64,000 bases of DNA, taken from assembly GCF_003610785.1 (NCBI RefSeq), contig NZ_RAQQ01000022.1, positions 38,672 through 102,671 on the forward strand, given 5' to 3'. The first letter of the stretch is position 1, and each line of letters begins with the position of its first letter. The position numbers and the translations under genes were made by a program. Shown here piece by piece: positions 43,362 to 52,507 of this stretch. This stretch comes from Micromonospora globbae. GTDB lineage: Bacteria > Actinomycetota > Actinomycetes > Mycobacteriales > Micromonosporaceae. The notes below the pieces were generated by a model. The model made no database searches. It worked only from the letters and a program-made list of their open reading frames with translations, and was not told where the DNA came from.

Positions 43362-44858
43362 TCAGGACGGGTTGCCGCTCCCCGGCGGCGGGTACGACCC
43401 CGGCGGTGCGGGAGGCGCGCCGGGCGGGGCGTACGGGCCACCCTGCGGGGGCGGCTGGTACCCGCCGGCCGGCGGCCCGTAACCGCCCGGAACGGGCGGC
43501 GCGCCCGGGGAGCCGTAGCCGCCCGGGGTCGGGGGACCGTAGCCGGGGGCCGGGGAGCCGTAGCCGCCGGGGGCCGGCGGCGCGCCCGGCGGGAGGTGAC
43601 CGGCCGGGACGGGTGGCCCACCGGGCTGCCCGTAGCCGTGACCGGCCGCCTGGTCGAGCGCCTCGTCCGGGACGTCGGCCGCCCGGGCCGCCTCACGCCG
43701 GTACCTGCGGCGGTTCCAGATCAGGAACACCACCAGCGCCACCAGCACCACGAGCGCCACGGCGATGCCGATGCCGATCACCATGACCTGCTGGTCGGTG
43801 GGACCACCCCGGTCGCCGTACTTCGTGACGTCGAACTCGTCGTCCTCGGCCGCCTGGTCGGGAGCCGCGCTGGCGCTGGCCGCCGGGCCGAGCAGCGGGT
43901 TCGCGGAGACCCGCGGCACGTCCGCGGTCAGCGCGGCGACCGGGTCGATGAGGCCGAAGCCGTACTGAGGGTCGCGGCCGGTCGGACCCGCGTCCCGGGC
44001 GGTCCGGATGATCCGGTTGATGACGTTCGGCGCGTCGAGATCCGGGTGCTCCGCGCGGATCAGCGCCGCGACGCCCGAGACGATGGCCGCGGCGTCCGAG
44101 GTGCCGTCGCCCCACCCGTAGCCGTGCTCGGGCCCGATGTTGAAGATGCCGTCGCCGGGAGCGGCGATCACCGCCTCCGGCCCCTGGACGGAGCCCGACC
44201 AGAAGCTGCCGCCCCGGGTCGTGCCGGTCACCGCGATGACGCCGGGCGTGTTCGCGGGGCTGCTGACGTCCACCGCGCCGTCGGCCGTGTTGCCGGCGGC
44301 GGCGATCACGACGACGTCCTTCTCCAGCGCGTACCGGATCGCGCTCTCCTGGTCGGGGTCGGACATACCGGGCGCGCCGAAGGACATGTTGATCACCTTG
44401 GCGCCGGCGTCGACCGCCATCCGGATGCCGAGAGCGACCGCCTCGTTGCTGTTCTGGCCGGTGCCCTTGCGTAGCTTGATGGGGAGGATCTTCGCGTCGG
44501 GCGCGACCCCGACCACGCCGTCGCTCCCGGCGTTCCGCGCCGCGATGATCCCGGCCATGTGCGTGCCGTGGCCGTCCTCGTCAGCGCGCCCGTCTCCCGG
44601 GGCGCCGTAGCTGCGCGCCCCGGGAAGCACCTGGCCACGAAGCTCCGGATGGGTGGCGTCGACGCCGCTGTCCAGCACCGCCACGACCACTCCGCGGCCG
44701 GTGGAGACCTTGTGTGCCCGGTCGATGCGCAGCTCGTCCAGGTACCACTGCTCGGCCCGCCGGTCGGCCGCGGCCGCCGGTTGGGCGGCCCCCAGCACCA
44801 TCAGCCCGGCCAGCAGGCCGGCTGTGATCGGCCGGAGTGCGCCGACGTTCACCCTCAT
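43362..44858 (-). CDS. type VII secretion-associated serine protease (mycosin, S8 family)
   Basis: 498 residues. A signal peptide (1-31) precedes a subtilisin domain with catalytic Asp63 (VLDSG), His97 (GHGTHMAG), oxyanion Asn190 (AAAGN) and Ser254 (GDGTSDAAAIVSG); the residues after Ser differ from the usual GTS(F/M)AxP. A membrane helix (VMVIGIGIAVALVVLVALVVFLIW) at about 355-378 anchors it, followed by a cytoplasmic Pro/Gly/Tyr-rich tail with PPxPGGYGxP repeats. Mycosins process or stabilise ESX/T7SS secretion systems. It follows two WXG-type genes in the same operon (10-base gap), supporting a secretion role. Confidence 0.88.
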   Translation of the reverse strand: MRVNVGALRPITAGLLAGLMVLGAAQPAAAADRRAEQWYLDELRIDRAHKVSTGRGVVVAVLDSGVDATHPELRGQVLPGARSYGAPGDGRADEDGHGTHMAGIIAARNAGSDGVVGVAPDAKILPIKLRKGTGQNSNEAVALGIRMAVDAGAKVINMSFGAPGMSDPDQESAIRYALEKDVVVIAAAGNTADGAVDVSSPANTPGVIAVTGTTRGGSFWSGSVQGPEAVIAAPGDGIFNIGPEHGYGWGDGTSDAAAIVSGVAALIRAEHPDLDAPNVINRIIRTARDAGPTGRDPQYGFGLIDPVAALTADVPRVSANPLLGPAASASAAPDQAAEDDEFDVTKYGDRGGPTDQQVMVIGIGIAVALVVLVALVVFLIWNRRRYRREAARAADVPDEALDQAAGHGYGQPGGPPVPAGHLPPGAPPAPGGYGSPAPGYGPPTPGGYGSPGAPPVPGGYGPPAGGYQPPPQGGPYAPPGAPPAPPGSYPPPGSGNPS

Positions 44859-44868
44859 CCGTCCGTCC

Positions 44869-46326
44869 TTATCGCAGGATGCCCGGGGACGCGGAGCCGT
44901 CGCTGCCCCACGGATCGTCGTCCTCAGTCAACCACGACGAGTGCTCGCTGCCGGAGCTGCCGGCGCCGGCGCCGTGACCGCCCATGCCACCGCCCATCAT
45001 GCCGGCGCCCATCATCCCGGCGCCCCGAGCACCGCCCGCGCCCGCGGCGCCGGCGCCACCGGCCGCGGCACGCAGGGCGTTGGCGGCGCTGGTCATGGGC
45101 GGCACCTTGCCGTTGCCGCCGCCCATCATGCCGGGGACGGCGCCCACGCCGATCCCGCCGGCCGCGCCGACGCCACCGCCGCCGATCCCCCCGGCCGCAC
45201 CCACGCCGCCGCCGCCGATCCCGCCGGCCCCGGCGCTGCCCAGCCCGGGGCCGCCCGCGCCGCTGTACCCGCTTCCGATGGTGCTGGGCGGTGAGGCGCC
45301 GGCGAGGCCGGTGCCGAAGTCGCTGTCGCCGGTGCCCGGGTAACCGGCGGACGGCGGCGTGAGGCTGCCGGGGCCGCCGCCGATGCCACCCGTGCCGCCA
45401 CCTCCGTGGTCACCGCCGCCGATCGTCGGCGGGGTGATCTTGGGAGTGTCGCCGCGGTACGGGCCGGGGTCGCCCATCTTCGGGGTCGAGCTGTCGATGG
45501 AGGGGCGGACGCTGCTGGGATCGGCTCCGCCGTCGAAGCCGCCGCCGATGTCGGGGCGGCCCGTCGGCGGGACGCGGTCCTCCGGCCGGTAGCCGCCGTA
45601 GTCGTCCTGGCCGGACGGCGCCCGCACGATGAGCTTCGGGCGCTCGTCGACCACCGCGGTGGGCAGCGGCGACATGGCCTTGTTGGCCGCCGACATGTTG
45701 TCGTTGTACCAGTTGTCCAGGTGGGACTTGGTGTCCCACAAGCCGCCCCGCTTGTTGTCACTGGCCTGGCCGTCGACCTTCATGGTCGCCTCCAGGTCGT
45801 CCGCCTTGTCGCGGAACGCGCCGTCGGCGTACGACGCGGGGTTGCTCTGGTAGTCCTTGCGCAACGCCGCGAGGAAGCCCGACTGGCTCTCGCCGTCGCG
45901 CGCGTCGTCGAGCTCGGTGCCGTTGGGCAGGCTCCACTCGTTCCAGCCGAAGTCGTCCATGAGCGGGATCGGGATGCTCGCGACGGCCTTGCGGATGTCG
46001 GCCTCGATCCGGGTGAGCGCCCCGCTCACGTTGCTCGCGTCGGTGATGAGCTCCTCAATGTCCTTGCCCATCTCACCGAGGTGCTCGCGGTACGCGTCAC
46101 CGCCGCTGCCCTTCCAGCCGGCGAGCATGCCGGGCAGACCGCCGACGTTCGGGCGCTCCGTGCCGGGCGCGACCGGCCCGATGAACGAGCGCCCGGCCAG
46201 GGCGTCGCGCAGGTAGCCCAGCGCGGTCGACAGGTTCTTCCAGCCCGCGCCGACCGAACCGACCGTCTCCGGATCCGCCGAGAGCGTCACCTCGCGGACG
46301 CACCGCTCCCACGTTCCTCCAGCCAT
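44869..46326 (-). CDS. WXG100/PPE-like protein with Gly-rich repeats and T7SS-type C-terminus
   Basis: 485 residues. The first ~220 residues are helical with a W-x-G turn (GMLAGWKGSGGDAYREHLGEM), as in WXG100-like proteins, and predicted coiled pairs (EELITDASNVSGALTRIEADIRKAV). The middle is Pro/Gly-rich with repeats GGIGGGGVGAAGG, and the end is WLTEDDDPWGSDGSASPGILR; an acidic EDDDPW tail is recurrent in actinomycete T7SS-linked substrates. It is probably exported or surface-located together with the small partner. It is 13 bases downstream of that gene and 10 upstream of the mycosin. Confidence 0.65.
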   Translation of the reverse strand: MAGGTWERCVREVTLSADPETVGSVGAGWKNLSTALGYLRDALAGRSFIGPVAPGTERPNVGGLPGMLAGWKGSGGDAYREHLGEMGKDIEELITDASNVSGALTRIEADIRKAVASIPIPLMDDFGWNEWSLPNGTELDDARDGESQSGFLAALRKDYQSNPASYADGAFRDKADDLEATMKVDGQASDNKRGGLWDTKSHLDNWYNDNMSAANKAMSPLPTAVVDERPKLIVRAPSGQDDYGGYRPEDRVPPTGRPDIGGGFDGGADPSSVRPSIDSSTPKMGDPGPYRGDTPKITPPTIGGGDHGGGGTGGIGGGPGSLTPPSAGYPGTGDSDFGTGLAGASPPSTIGSGYSGAGGPGLGSAGAGGIGGGGVGAAGGIGGGGVGAAGGIGVGAVPGMMGGGNGKVPPMTSAANALRAAAGGAGAAGAGGARGAGMMGAGMMGGGMGGHGAGAGSSGSEHSSWLTEDDDPWGSDGSASPGILR

Positions 46327-46339
46327 GACCCTCTCCCCC

Positions 46340-46786
46340 TCAGGCCGTGTACGGGTAGGTGGACGGCGGCGTTCCGCCCGCCTGCGGCGGCGGAGCGGCG
46401 GACTCCAGCATCCGTTCGATCTCCTTGCCCGTGGCGGCGTTGCGCGCCTCGACGTCGCGGAACGCCTGGGCGATGTCCTCGGTGCCCTTCTTGAGCGCGG
46501 CGAGCCGGGTGGAGAGCTGCTTGATGTGAGCCTCCATGTTGGCCGTCGACGTGGTCAGCGCCTGCCACTGCATCCGGGCGTCCTCGTACGCCCCGAAGGG
46601 CGTGCCGTTGGGGACCGTCTGACCGTGCTCGCTGTCCCCCTTCATCCGCTCCTTGATGCGCTCCATCTCGTAGGTGATGGTCTCGTCGACGTACTGCTTC
46701 AAACGCTCGACGTACGCCGCCGCCGCGTCGAGGTCCTCGACGCTGACGGTCAGATCGCCGACGTCCGGCGGTCTGATGTCACCCAT
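46340..46786 (-). CDS. small WXG100/ESX-type helical protein
   Basis: 148 residues from ATG 46786 (GGGAGGG upstream). Almost entirely helical: VEDLDAAAAYVERLKQYVDETITYEMERIKERM, then a W-containing turn (YEDARMQWQALTTSTANMEAHIKQLSTRLAALKKGTEDIAQAF). The size and heptads suit an ESX-type partner that dimerises with the following 485-residue protein. The W-x-G itself is not perfect, so membership is inferred from context (followed by WXG protein and mycosin). First gene of the three-gene cassette. Confidence 0.6.
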   Translation of the reverse strand: MGDIRPPDVGDLTVSVEDLDAAAAYVERLKQYVDETITYEMERIKERMKGDSEHGQTVPNGTPFGAYEDARMQWQALTTSTANMEAHIKQLSTRLAALKKGTEDIAQAFRDVEARNAATGKEIERMLESAAPPPQAGGTPPSTYPYTA

Positions 46787-46991
46787 GTTGCTGCCCTCCC
46801 CGTCGCCGACCGGCCAATCGGTCCATGTGGGACGCAGCGTATCCATTGACGGCCAGTCGGGTCACCCCCACCCCGTGTCATGGTAGGTGGGCCGCACGAC
46901 AGGGCCCGGACACGCCGGAGCGCGGGAACCGTGCCGGTTCCCGCGCTCGGTGCTGGTCGGCGACGCCGCCCGGGGCAAGCCCGCGTCGGCG

Positions 46992-48977
46992 CTACCGCTG
47001 CGCGCCGGTGGGCAGCTTCAGTCCCTTGACCGGCGTCAGCGGCAGCAGCTTCCGGCCGGTGGGGCCGATCTGGATCTCGGTGTCCATGGACGGGCAGACG
47101 CCGCAGTCGAAGCACGGGGTCCACCGGCAGTCGTCCTGCTCGTACTCGCTGAGCGCGTCCTGCCAGTCCTGCCAGAGCCAGTCCTTGTCGAGGCCGGAGT
47201 CGAGGTGGTCCCAGGGCAGGACCTCCAGCTCGTCGCGCTCCCGCGTCGTGTACCAGTCGAGGTCGACGCCGTAGGCCGGCAGCACCTCGGCGGCGGCGTC
47301 CACCCACCGCTGGAACGAGAAGTGCTCGCTCCACCCGTCGAACCGGCCGCCGTTCTCCCAGACCTTGCGGATCACCGCGCCGACCCGGCGGTCGCCCCGG
47401 CTGAGCAGGCCCTCGATGAGCGACGGCTCCCCGTCGTGGTAGCGGAAGCCGATGGCCCGGCCGAGCGAACGGTCCGCGTTGATGGCGTCCTTGAGCAGCT
47501 TGAGCCGGCGGTCGATGACCTCGGGCCGCTCCATGGCCGCCCACTGGAACGGCGTGTGCGGCTTCGGCACGAACCCGCCGATGGAGACGGTGCAGCGGAT
47601 GTCCTTCGAGCCGGTGGCCGCCCGCCCCGCCTTGATGACCTCGTGGGCCATCCGGGCGATCTGGAGCACGTCCTCGTCGGTCTCGGTGGGCAGGCCGCAC
47701 ATGAAGTAGAGCTTCACCTGCCGCCAGCCGTTGGTGTACGCCGTCACGACGGTGCGGATGAGGTCCTCCTCCGACACCATCTTGTTGATCACCCGGCGGA
47801 TCCGCTCCGACCCGCCCTCCGGGGCGAACGTCAGGCCCGTCCGCCGGCCGTTGCGGGACAGCTCCTGGGCCAGCTCGATGTTGAACGCGTCCACCCGGGT
47901 CGACGGCAGGGAGAGCGAGACGTTGGTGCCCTCGTACTGCTGCGCCAGGCCGGAGCACATGTCGCCGATCTCGGAGTGGTCGGCCGACGACAGCGACAGC
48001 AGGCCCACCTCGTGGAAGCCGGAGAACTCCAGCCCCTGCTGCACCATCTGGCCCACGGTGGTGATCGAGCGCTCCCGTACCGGCCGGGTGATCATGCCCG
48101 CCTGGCAGAAGCGGCAGCCGCGGGTGCAACCGCGGAAGATCTCCACCGCGTACCGCTCGTGGACCGTCTCGGCGAGCGGCACCAGCGGCTTCTTGGGGTA
48201 CGGCCAGGCGTCCAGATCCATGGTGGTGCGCTTGTGCACCCGGAACGGCACGTCCGGGCGGTTCGGCACGACCCGCTGGATCCGGCCGTCCGGCAGGTAG
48301 TCCACGTCGTAGAAGCGCGGCACGTAGACGCTCTCGGTGCGGGCCAGCCGCAGCAGCAGCTCGTCGCGACCGCCCGGGCGGCCCTCGGCCTTCCAGTCCC
48401 GGACGATGGCGGTGATCTCCAGGACCGCCTCCTCGCCGTCACCGAGCACGGCGGCGTCGACGAAGTCGGCGATCGGCTCCGGGTTGAACGCGGCGTGCCC
48501 GCCGGCCAGGACCACCGGGTCGGCGTCGGTCCGGTCGGCGGCGAGCAGCGGGATGCCGGCCAGGTCGATCGCCGTGAGCAGGTTGGTGTAGCCCAGCTCG
48601 GTGGCGAAGGAGACGCCGAACACGTCGAAGTCGCGCACCGGGCGGTGGGCGTCGACGGTGAACTGCGGCACGCCGTGGGCGCGCATCAGCTTCTCCAGGT
48701 CCGGCCAGACGGCGTACGTCCGCTCGGCGAGCACGTCGGGCAGCTCGTTGAGCACCTCGTACAGGATCTGCACGCCCTGGTTGGGCAGGCCGACCTCGTA
48801 CGCGTCCGGGTACATCAGCGCCCAGCGCACGGCCGCCGCGTCCCAGTCCTTGACCACCGCACCCAGCTCACCACCGACGTACTGGATGGGCTTGGTCACC
48901 TGGGGCAACAGCGGCTCCAGTCGGGGCCAGACGGAGTTCGCCGCGACGGGGCGCGAAGTCGTGGACGGGACGCTCAT
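46992..48977 (-). CDS. TIGR03960 family B12-binding/radical SAM protein
   Basis: 661 residues; ATG 48977 (MSVPSTTS) is preferred to the upstream extension. An N-terminal B12-type domain (MYPDAYEVGLPNQGVQILYEVLN...) leads to the radical SAM core with CxxxCxxC at Cys284, Cys288 and Cys291 (FRGCTRGCRFCQAG). A TRVDAFNIELAQEL segment and FAPEGGSERIRRVINK follow. A C-terminal Cys cluster (WTPCFDCGVCPSM) may bind a second cluster. It is the partner of the TIGR03936 protein found 4 kb downstream; here the two are separated by the type VII-like cassette. Reaction unknown. Confidence 0.9.
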   Translation of the reverse strand: MSVPSTTSRPVAANSVWPRLEPLLPQVTKPIQYVGGELGAVVKDWDAAAVRWALMYPDAYEVGLPNQGVQILYEVLNELPDVLAERTYAVWPDLEKLMRAHGVPQFTVDAHRPVRDFDVFGVSFATELGYTNLLTAIDLAGIPLLAADRTDADPVVLAGGHAAFNPEPIADFVDAAVLGDGEEAVLEITAIVRDWKAEGRPGGRDELLLRLARTESVYVPRFYDVDYLPDGRIQRVVPNRPDVPFRVHKRTTMDLDAWPYPKKPLVPLAETVHERYAVEIFRGCTRGCRFCQAGMITRPVRERSITTVGQMVQQGLEFSGFHEVGLLSLSSADHSEIGDMCSGLAQQYEGTNVSLSLPSTRVDAFNIELAQELSRNGRRTGLTFAPEGGSERIRRVINKMVSEEDLIRTVVTAYTNGWRQVKLYFMCGLPTETDEDVLQIARMAHEVIKAGRAATGSKDIRCTVSIGGFVPKPHTPFQWAAMERPEVIDRRLKLLKDAINADRSLGRAIGFRYHDGEPSLIEGLLSRGDRRVGAVIRKVWENGGRFDGWSEHFSFQRWVDAAAEVLPAYGVDLDWYTTRERDELEVLPWDHLDSGLDKDWLWQDWQDALSEYEQDDCRWTPCFDCGVCPSMDTEIQIGPTGRKLLPLTPVKGLKLPTGAQR

Positions 48978-49190
48978 GATGCCCAAGGGTACGCGCCCGC
49001 CCGAGCGCGACCACGCGCGCGGCGGGATCCGCCGTGGCGTGGTCGACCCCCACCCGGTCACCCCGACCGCCGCAGGTCAGCGGGTCGCCGCTCACGCAGG
49101 CGCGGGCACGGCCCCGGGGCGCGGTGGGCGGATCCCCACGGTTGGCGGGCCGGTACTAACCTCGGGTCGGCGCGAGAGGAGATTGCCGCG

Positions 49191-50957
49191 ATGCCGCAGC
49201 CGGGGACGGACCGGCCGGCCCACGGGAGCACCCCGGGCACGGGGCCGGACCGTGATCCGGCCGTCGCCGGGGACGCGACCTCCCCCGTCGTACCCCAGGC
49301 CGACGCCACCGCGGCCCCGACCGCACCGGAGAAACCGACGACGAGCGCCGACGCCGCGGCGCCGACCGTGCCGGAGGCAGCGACGAGCGCCGACGCCGGA
49401 GTGCCCGCCGACGCCGCAGTGCCCGCCGACGCCGCGAACGCCGCCGACGCCAGGCCGACGGACCGCGACGCCACTCCGACGGACGCCGCCACGGCCGGCA
49501 CCGACACCGCACGGACTGACGCGGCCACGGCGGGCGCCGACGCCGTGCCGGCGAAGGACGCCGCCGCCACGGCGGGCACCGACGCGACGCGGGCGATCGC
49601 CGACGCCGCCCCGGAGCCGACCGACGGCACCGACGCCGCGCGGTCCACCGCCGACGCCGGGCCTGCCGTACCCGAAGCCACCCAGCGGCTCGACGGACCC
49701 GCGCCGGCATCCGCGCCGGACGGGCCGGCCTCCGCGCCCGAGGTCGGGCCCACGGGCACCCGGCGGATGCCCGCCGTCGAGGTTCCCGACCCCGCGCCCC
49801 GGTGGAGCGGGTCCGCCCCCGTGCCGCCCCCACCGCCCCGCCGGCGCTCCTGGGGCGAGTCGGCCGAGCCGACCCCGCTGCCGCCGCCCCTGCCGGACGC
49901 CCCGGAGCACCAGGTTCCCGTCGACCCCTGGGCCGGCGCGGACACCGGCGGCTGGGAACTGCCCTCGGCCGAGCTGCCGGCGTTGCCGCCCCTGCCGCCG
50001 ACGCTCCCCTACCCGGCGCCGCCGCCCACGCGCCCCTACTCCGGGCCGCCCGCCGACGCGCCGCCGGTCGCTCACCCGCTGTCGCCACCGCCGGGTCGCC
50101 CCGTGCTGCCGGGTCACCCCGTGCCGCCGCCCGCGCGTCCGGTGCCGGGTCACCCCGCGCCGCCCCCGTCGGCCGCTCACCCCGTGGCGCCCCCGCCGAT
50201 CGTCCACCCGGTGTCGCCGCCGGCCGCCCGGCCTCCGGTCGCACCACCTCCGATGGCGCCACCGCCTGTCGCACCGCCGGCCGGCCGCCCGCCGGTACCG
50301 GCCCCCGCGACGACGCCGACCCCACCACGGCAACGCCGGTCGAAGCGGCGCCCGACCGCGCCGCCGCCCGACTGGCAGGCCCCGAAGGGGTACGTGCCGG
50401 TCCGCCGGCGACGCCGCTGGCCGTGGGTGCTGCTGCTCACCATCGCCTGCTGCTGCGGCTGCCCCGCGTACTACGGCCGGCCGATCTGGTCGCAGTACCC
50501 CGTCCACGCCTCACTCCCCGCCCAGGTGGCCGACCTGTCGCTGCGGGACGACAACCGCAGCGAGGAGACCGCGCGCCGGCTGGAGACGGAGGTACGCAAG
50601 GAGCACTGGCTGGCCGAGGAGACCTTCGCCGGTGTCTACACCGACCCGAACGGCAAGCAGGTGACCGTCTTCGGCGCGACCGGCGTCCGGCTCGACCCGG
50701 AGGGGGACGCGGACGACGAGATCGCCCGCCTCGCCGGCACGTACCGGCTCGGGGAGGTCGAGAAGATCGACACGGGCGTACGCGGCCGGCATCAGCGCTG
50801 CGCCGTGGGCCGCGCCGACGGCGGGACGGTGGTGGTCTGTACGACGGTCGACCACGGCAGCATCGCGACGGCCGTCTTCACGCGCCTCTCGGTGCAGGAC
50901 AGCGCGGCCCTGCTCGAGACATTGCGGGCGCGGATCGTCACGTCCGGCCGAAGCTGA
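49191..50957 (+). CDS. Pro/Ala-rich single-pass membrane protein with an exported conserved C-terminal domain
   Basis: 588 residues from ATG 49191 (GAGGAG upstream). Residues 1-400 are disordered, Ala/Asp/Thr-rich then Pro-rich (PPPPPRRRSW, PPPGRPVLPGHPVPPPARP). A membrane helix follows RRRRRWPWVLLLTIACCCGCP at about 407-425. The C-terminal ~160 residues form an extracellular domain: LRDDNRSEETARRLETEVRKE, YTDPNGKQVTVFGATG, HQRCAVGRADGGTVVVCTTVDHGSIATAVF. The same domain ends the gene at 62862-63545, so they are paralogues. Function unknown; the architecture suggests an envelope sensor. Confidence 0.75.
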   Translation: MPQPGTDRPAHGSTPGTGPDRDPAVAGDATSPVVPQADATAAPTAPEKPTTSADAAAPTVPEAATSADAGVPADAAVPADAANAADARPTDRDATPTDAATAGTDTARTDAATAGADAVPAKDAAATAGTDATRAIADAAPEPTDGTDAARSTADAGPAVPEATQRLDGPAPASAPDGPASAPEVGPTGTRRMPAVEVPDPAPRWSGSAPVPPPPPRRRSWGESAEPTPLPPPLPDAPEHQVPVDPWAGADTGGWELPSAELPALPPLPPTLPYPAPPPTRPYSGPPADAPPVAHPLSPPPGRPVLPGHPVPPPARPVPGHPAPPPSAAHPVAPPPIVHPVSPPAARPPVAPPPMAPPPVAPPAGRPPVPAPATTPTPPRQRRSKRRPTAPPPDWQAPKGYVPVRRRRRWPWVLLLTIACCCGCPAYYGRPIWSQYPVHASLPAQVADLSLRDDNRSEETARRLETEVRKEHWLAEETFAGVYTDPNGKQVTVFGATGVRLDPEGDADDEIARLAGTYRLGEVEKIDTGVRGRHQRCAVGRADGGTVVVCTTVDHGSIATAVFTRLSVQDSAALLETLRARIVTSGRS

Positions 50958-51024
50958 GCCGACACACCCTCGGTTTTCACCTTCGTTACGACCGTTAAGA
51001 CGCCACAAGAATCACAATTGGGAC

Positions 51025-52497
51025 ATGTCGCGGCGTTGGCTCTTCGCCGATCAACTGGGACCGCACTTCCTCGACGAGCGTCGCCAACCGGTGCTGCTGA
51101 TCGAGTCGAAGGCGGTCTTCCGGCGCCGCGCGTTCCACCGCCAGAAGGCGCACCTACTGCTGTCCGCCCTGCGCCACCGCGCCGCCGAACTCGGGGACCA
51201 GGCGATCTTCCTGCGGACCGAGACGTACGGCGACGCGCTGCGCCGGGTGCCCGGGCCGCTGGAGGTGTGCCATCCGACCTCCCGGTCGGCGTTGCGGTTC
51301 GTCCGAGGGCTGGACCGGGTCGCCGTCCTGCCGCCGCGCGGCTTCGTGACGACCATCGACGACTTCGCCGAGTGGGCCGACGGGCGCCGGGGCGCGCTCC
51401 GGTTCGACGCGTTCTACCGGTTCGCCCGGCAGCGCCACCGGGTGCTCCTCGACGGGGACGAACCGGTGGGCGGCCGCTGGAGCCCGGACCCGGGGAACCG
51501 GGGCCCGCGTCCGAAGGGGGTTCGCCGGCTCGACGTGCCGCCGCCGCCCGTGCCGACCGAGGACGACATCGACGCCGAGGTCCGGGCGGACCTCGACCGG
51601 TGGGAGCGGGAAGGGGTGCGGTTCGTCGGCCGGGACGGCCCGCGCCGGTTCCCGGCGACGGCCGCGGAGGCCAAGGCGCGGCTGCGGCACTTCCTGCGGC
51701 ACCGGCTGGCGCACTTCGGCCCGTACGAGGGCGTCATGCTCGCCGCCGACCCGTGGCTGGCGCACAGCCTGCTCTCCACCTCCCTGAACCTGGGCCTGCT
51801 CGACCCCATGGAGGCCGTACGCGGGGCCGAGCAGGCGTACCGCCGGCAGGGCGCCCCGCTCTCCAGCGTGGAGGGCTTCATCCGGCGGATCCTCGGCTGG
51901 CGGGACTTCGTCTGGAACCTGTACTGGTACGTCGAGCCGGACCACCTGGGCGGCGACCGGCTCGCCGTACGCCGGCCGGTGCCGGACTGGTTCCGGGACC
52001 TGGACGCCGACGCGGTGCGGGCGCGCTGCCTCTCCGACGTCCTGGCGGAGGTGCGCGACCACGGCTGGGTGCACCACGTCGCGCGGCTCATGGTGCTGGG
52101 GAACTACGGGCGGCAGCGCGGCTGGCGGCCGGCCGAGATGGTGGACTTCTTCCACCGCAGCTTCGTCGACGGGTTCGTCTGGGCGATGACGGTGAACGTC
52201 GCCGGCCCGAGCCAGTACGCCGACCTCGGCCGGACGGCCACGACGCCGTACGCCGCCGGCGGGTCGCCCATCGACCGGGCGAGCGACTACTGCGGCGGCT
52301 GCCGGTACGACCCGGGGCAGCGCCTCGGCGGGAACGGGTGCCCGTACACGGCGGGCCACGTCGCGTTCCTGGCGCGCAACCGGGACCGGCTGCCGCCCGA
52401 CGCGCGGACGGCCCGGCAGCTGGCCCAACTGGACCGCCTGCCGGACGTCGACGAGGTCGTCGCGCAGGAGGAGCGCCGCGGCGCAGACCCGCCGTGA
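51025..52497 (+). CDS. FeS-BCP family cryptochrome/photolyase ((6-4) photolyase-like)
   Basis: 490 residues from ATG 51025. It opens WLFADQLGPHF (the 'DQL' signature of this group) and carries the FAD-binding helices LSTSLNLGLLDPMEAVRGAEQAY, WRDFVWNLYWY and DFFHRSFVDGFVWAMTVNVAGPSQYAD. The [4Fe-4S] cysteines characteristic of PhrB are visible: SDYCGGCRYDPGQRLGGNGCPY plus an upstream Cys (RARCLSDVL). Such enzymes repair (6-4) photoproducts or sense blue light. Start is ATG close after a GGGAC-type site. No light-regulated partner is nearby. Confidence 0.92.
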   Translation: MSRRWLFADQLGPHFLDERRQPVLLIESKAVFRRRAFHRQKAHLLLSALRHRAAELGDQAIFLRTETYGDALRRVPGPLEVCHPTSRSALRFVRGLDRVAVLPPRGFVTTIDDFAEWADGRRGALRFDAFYRFARQRHRVLLDGDEPVGGRWSPDPGNRGPRPKGVRRLDVPPPPVPTEDDIDAEVRADLDRWEREGVRFVGRDGPRRFPATAAEAKARLRHFLRHRLAHFGPYEGVMLAADPWLAHSLLSTSLNLGLLDPMEAVRGAEQAYRRQGAPLSSVEGFIRRILGWRDFVWNLYWYVEPDHLGGDRLAVRRPVPDWFRDLDADAVRARCLSDVLAEVRDHGWVHHVARLMVLGNYGRQRGWRPAEMVDFFHRSFVDGFVWAMTVNVAGPSQYADLGRTATTPYAAGGSPIDRASDYCGGCRYDPGQRLGGNGCPYTAGHVAFLARNRDRLPPDARTARQLAQLDRLPDVDEVVAQEERRGADPP

Positions 52498-52507
52498 CCG
52501 CGGTCGG

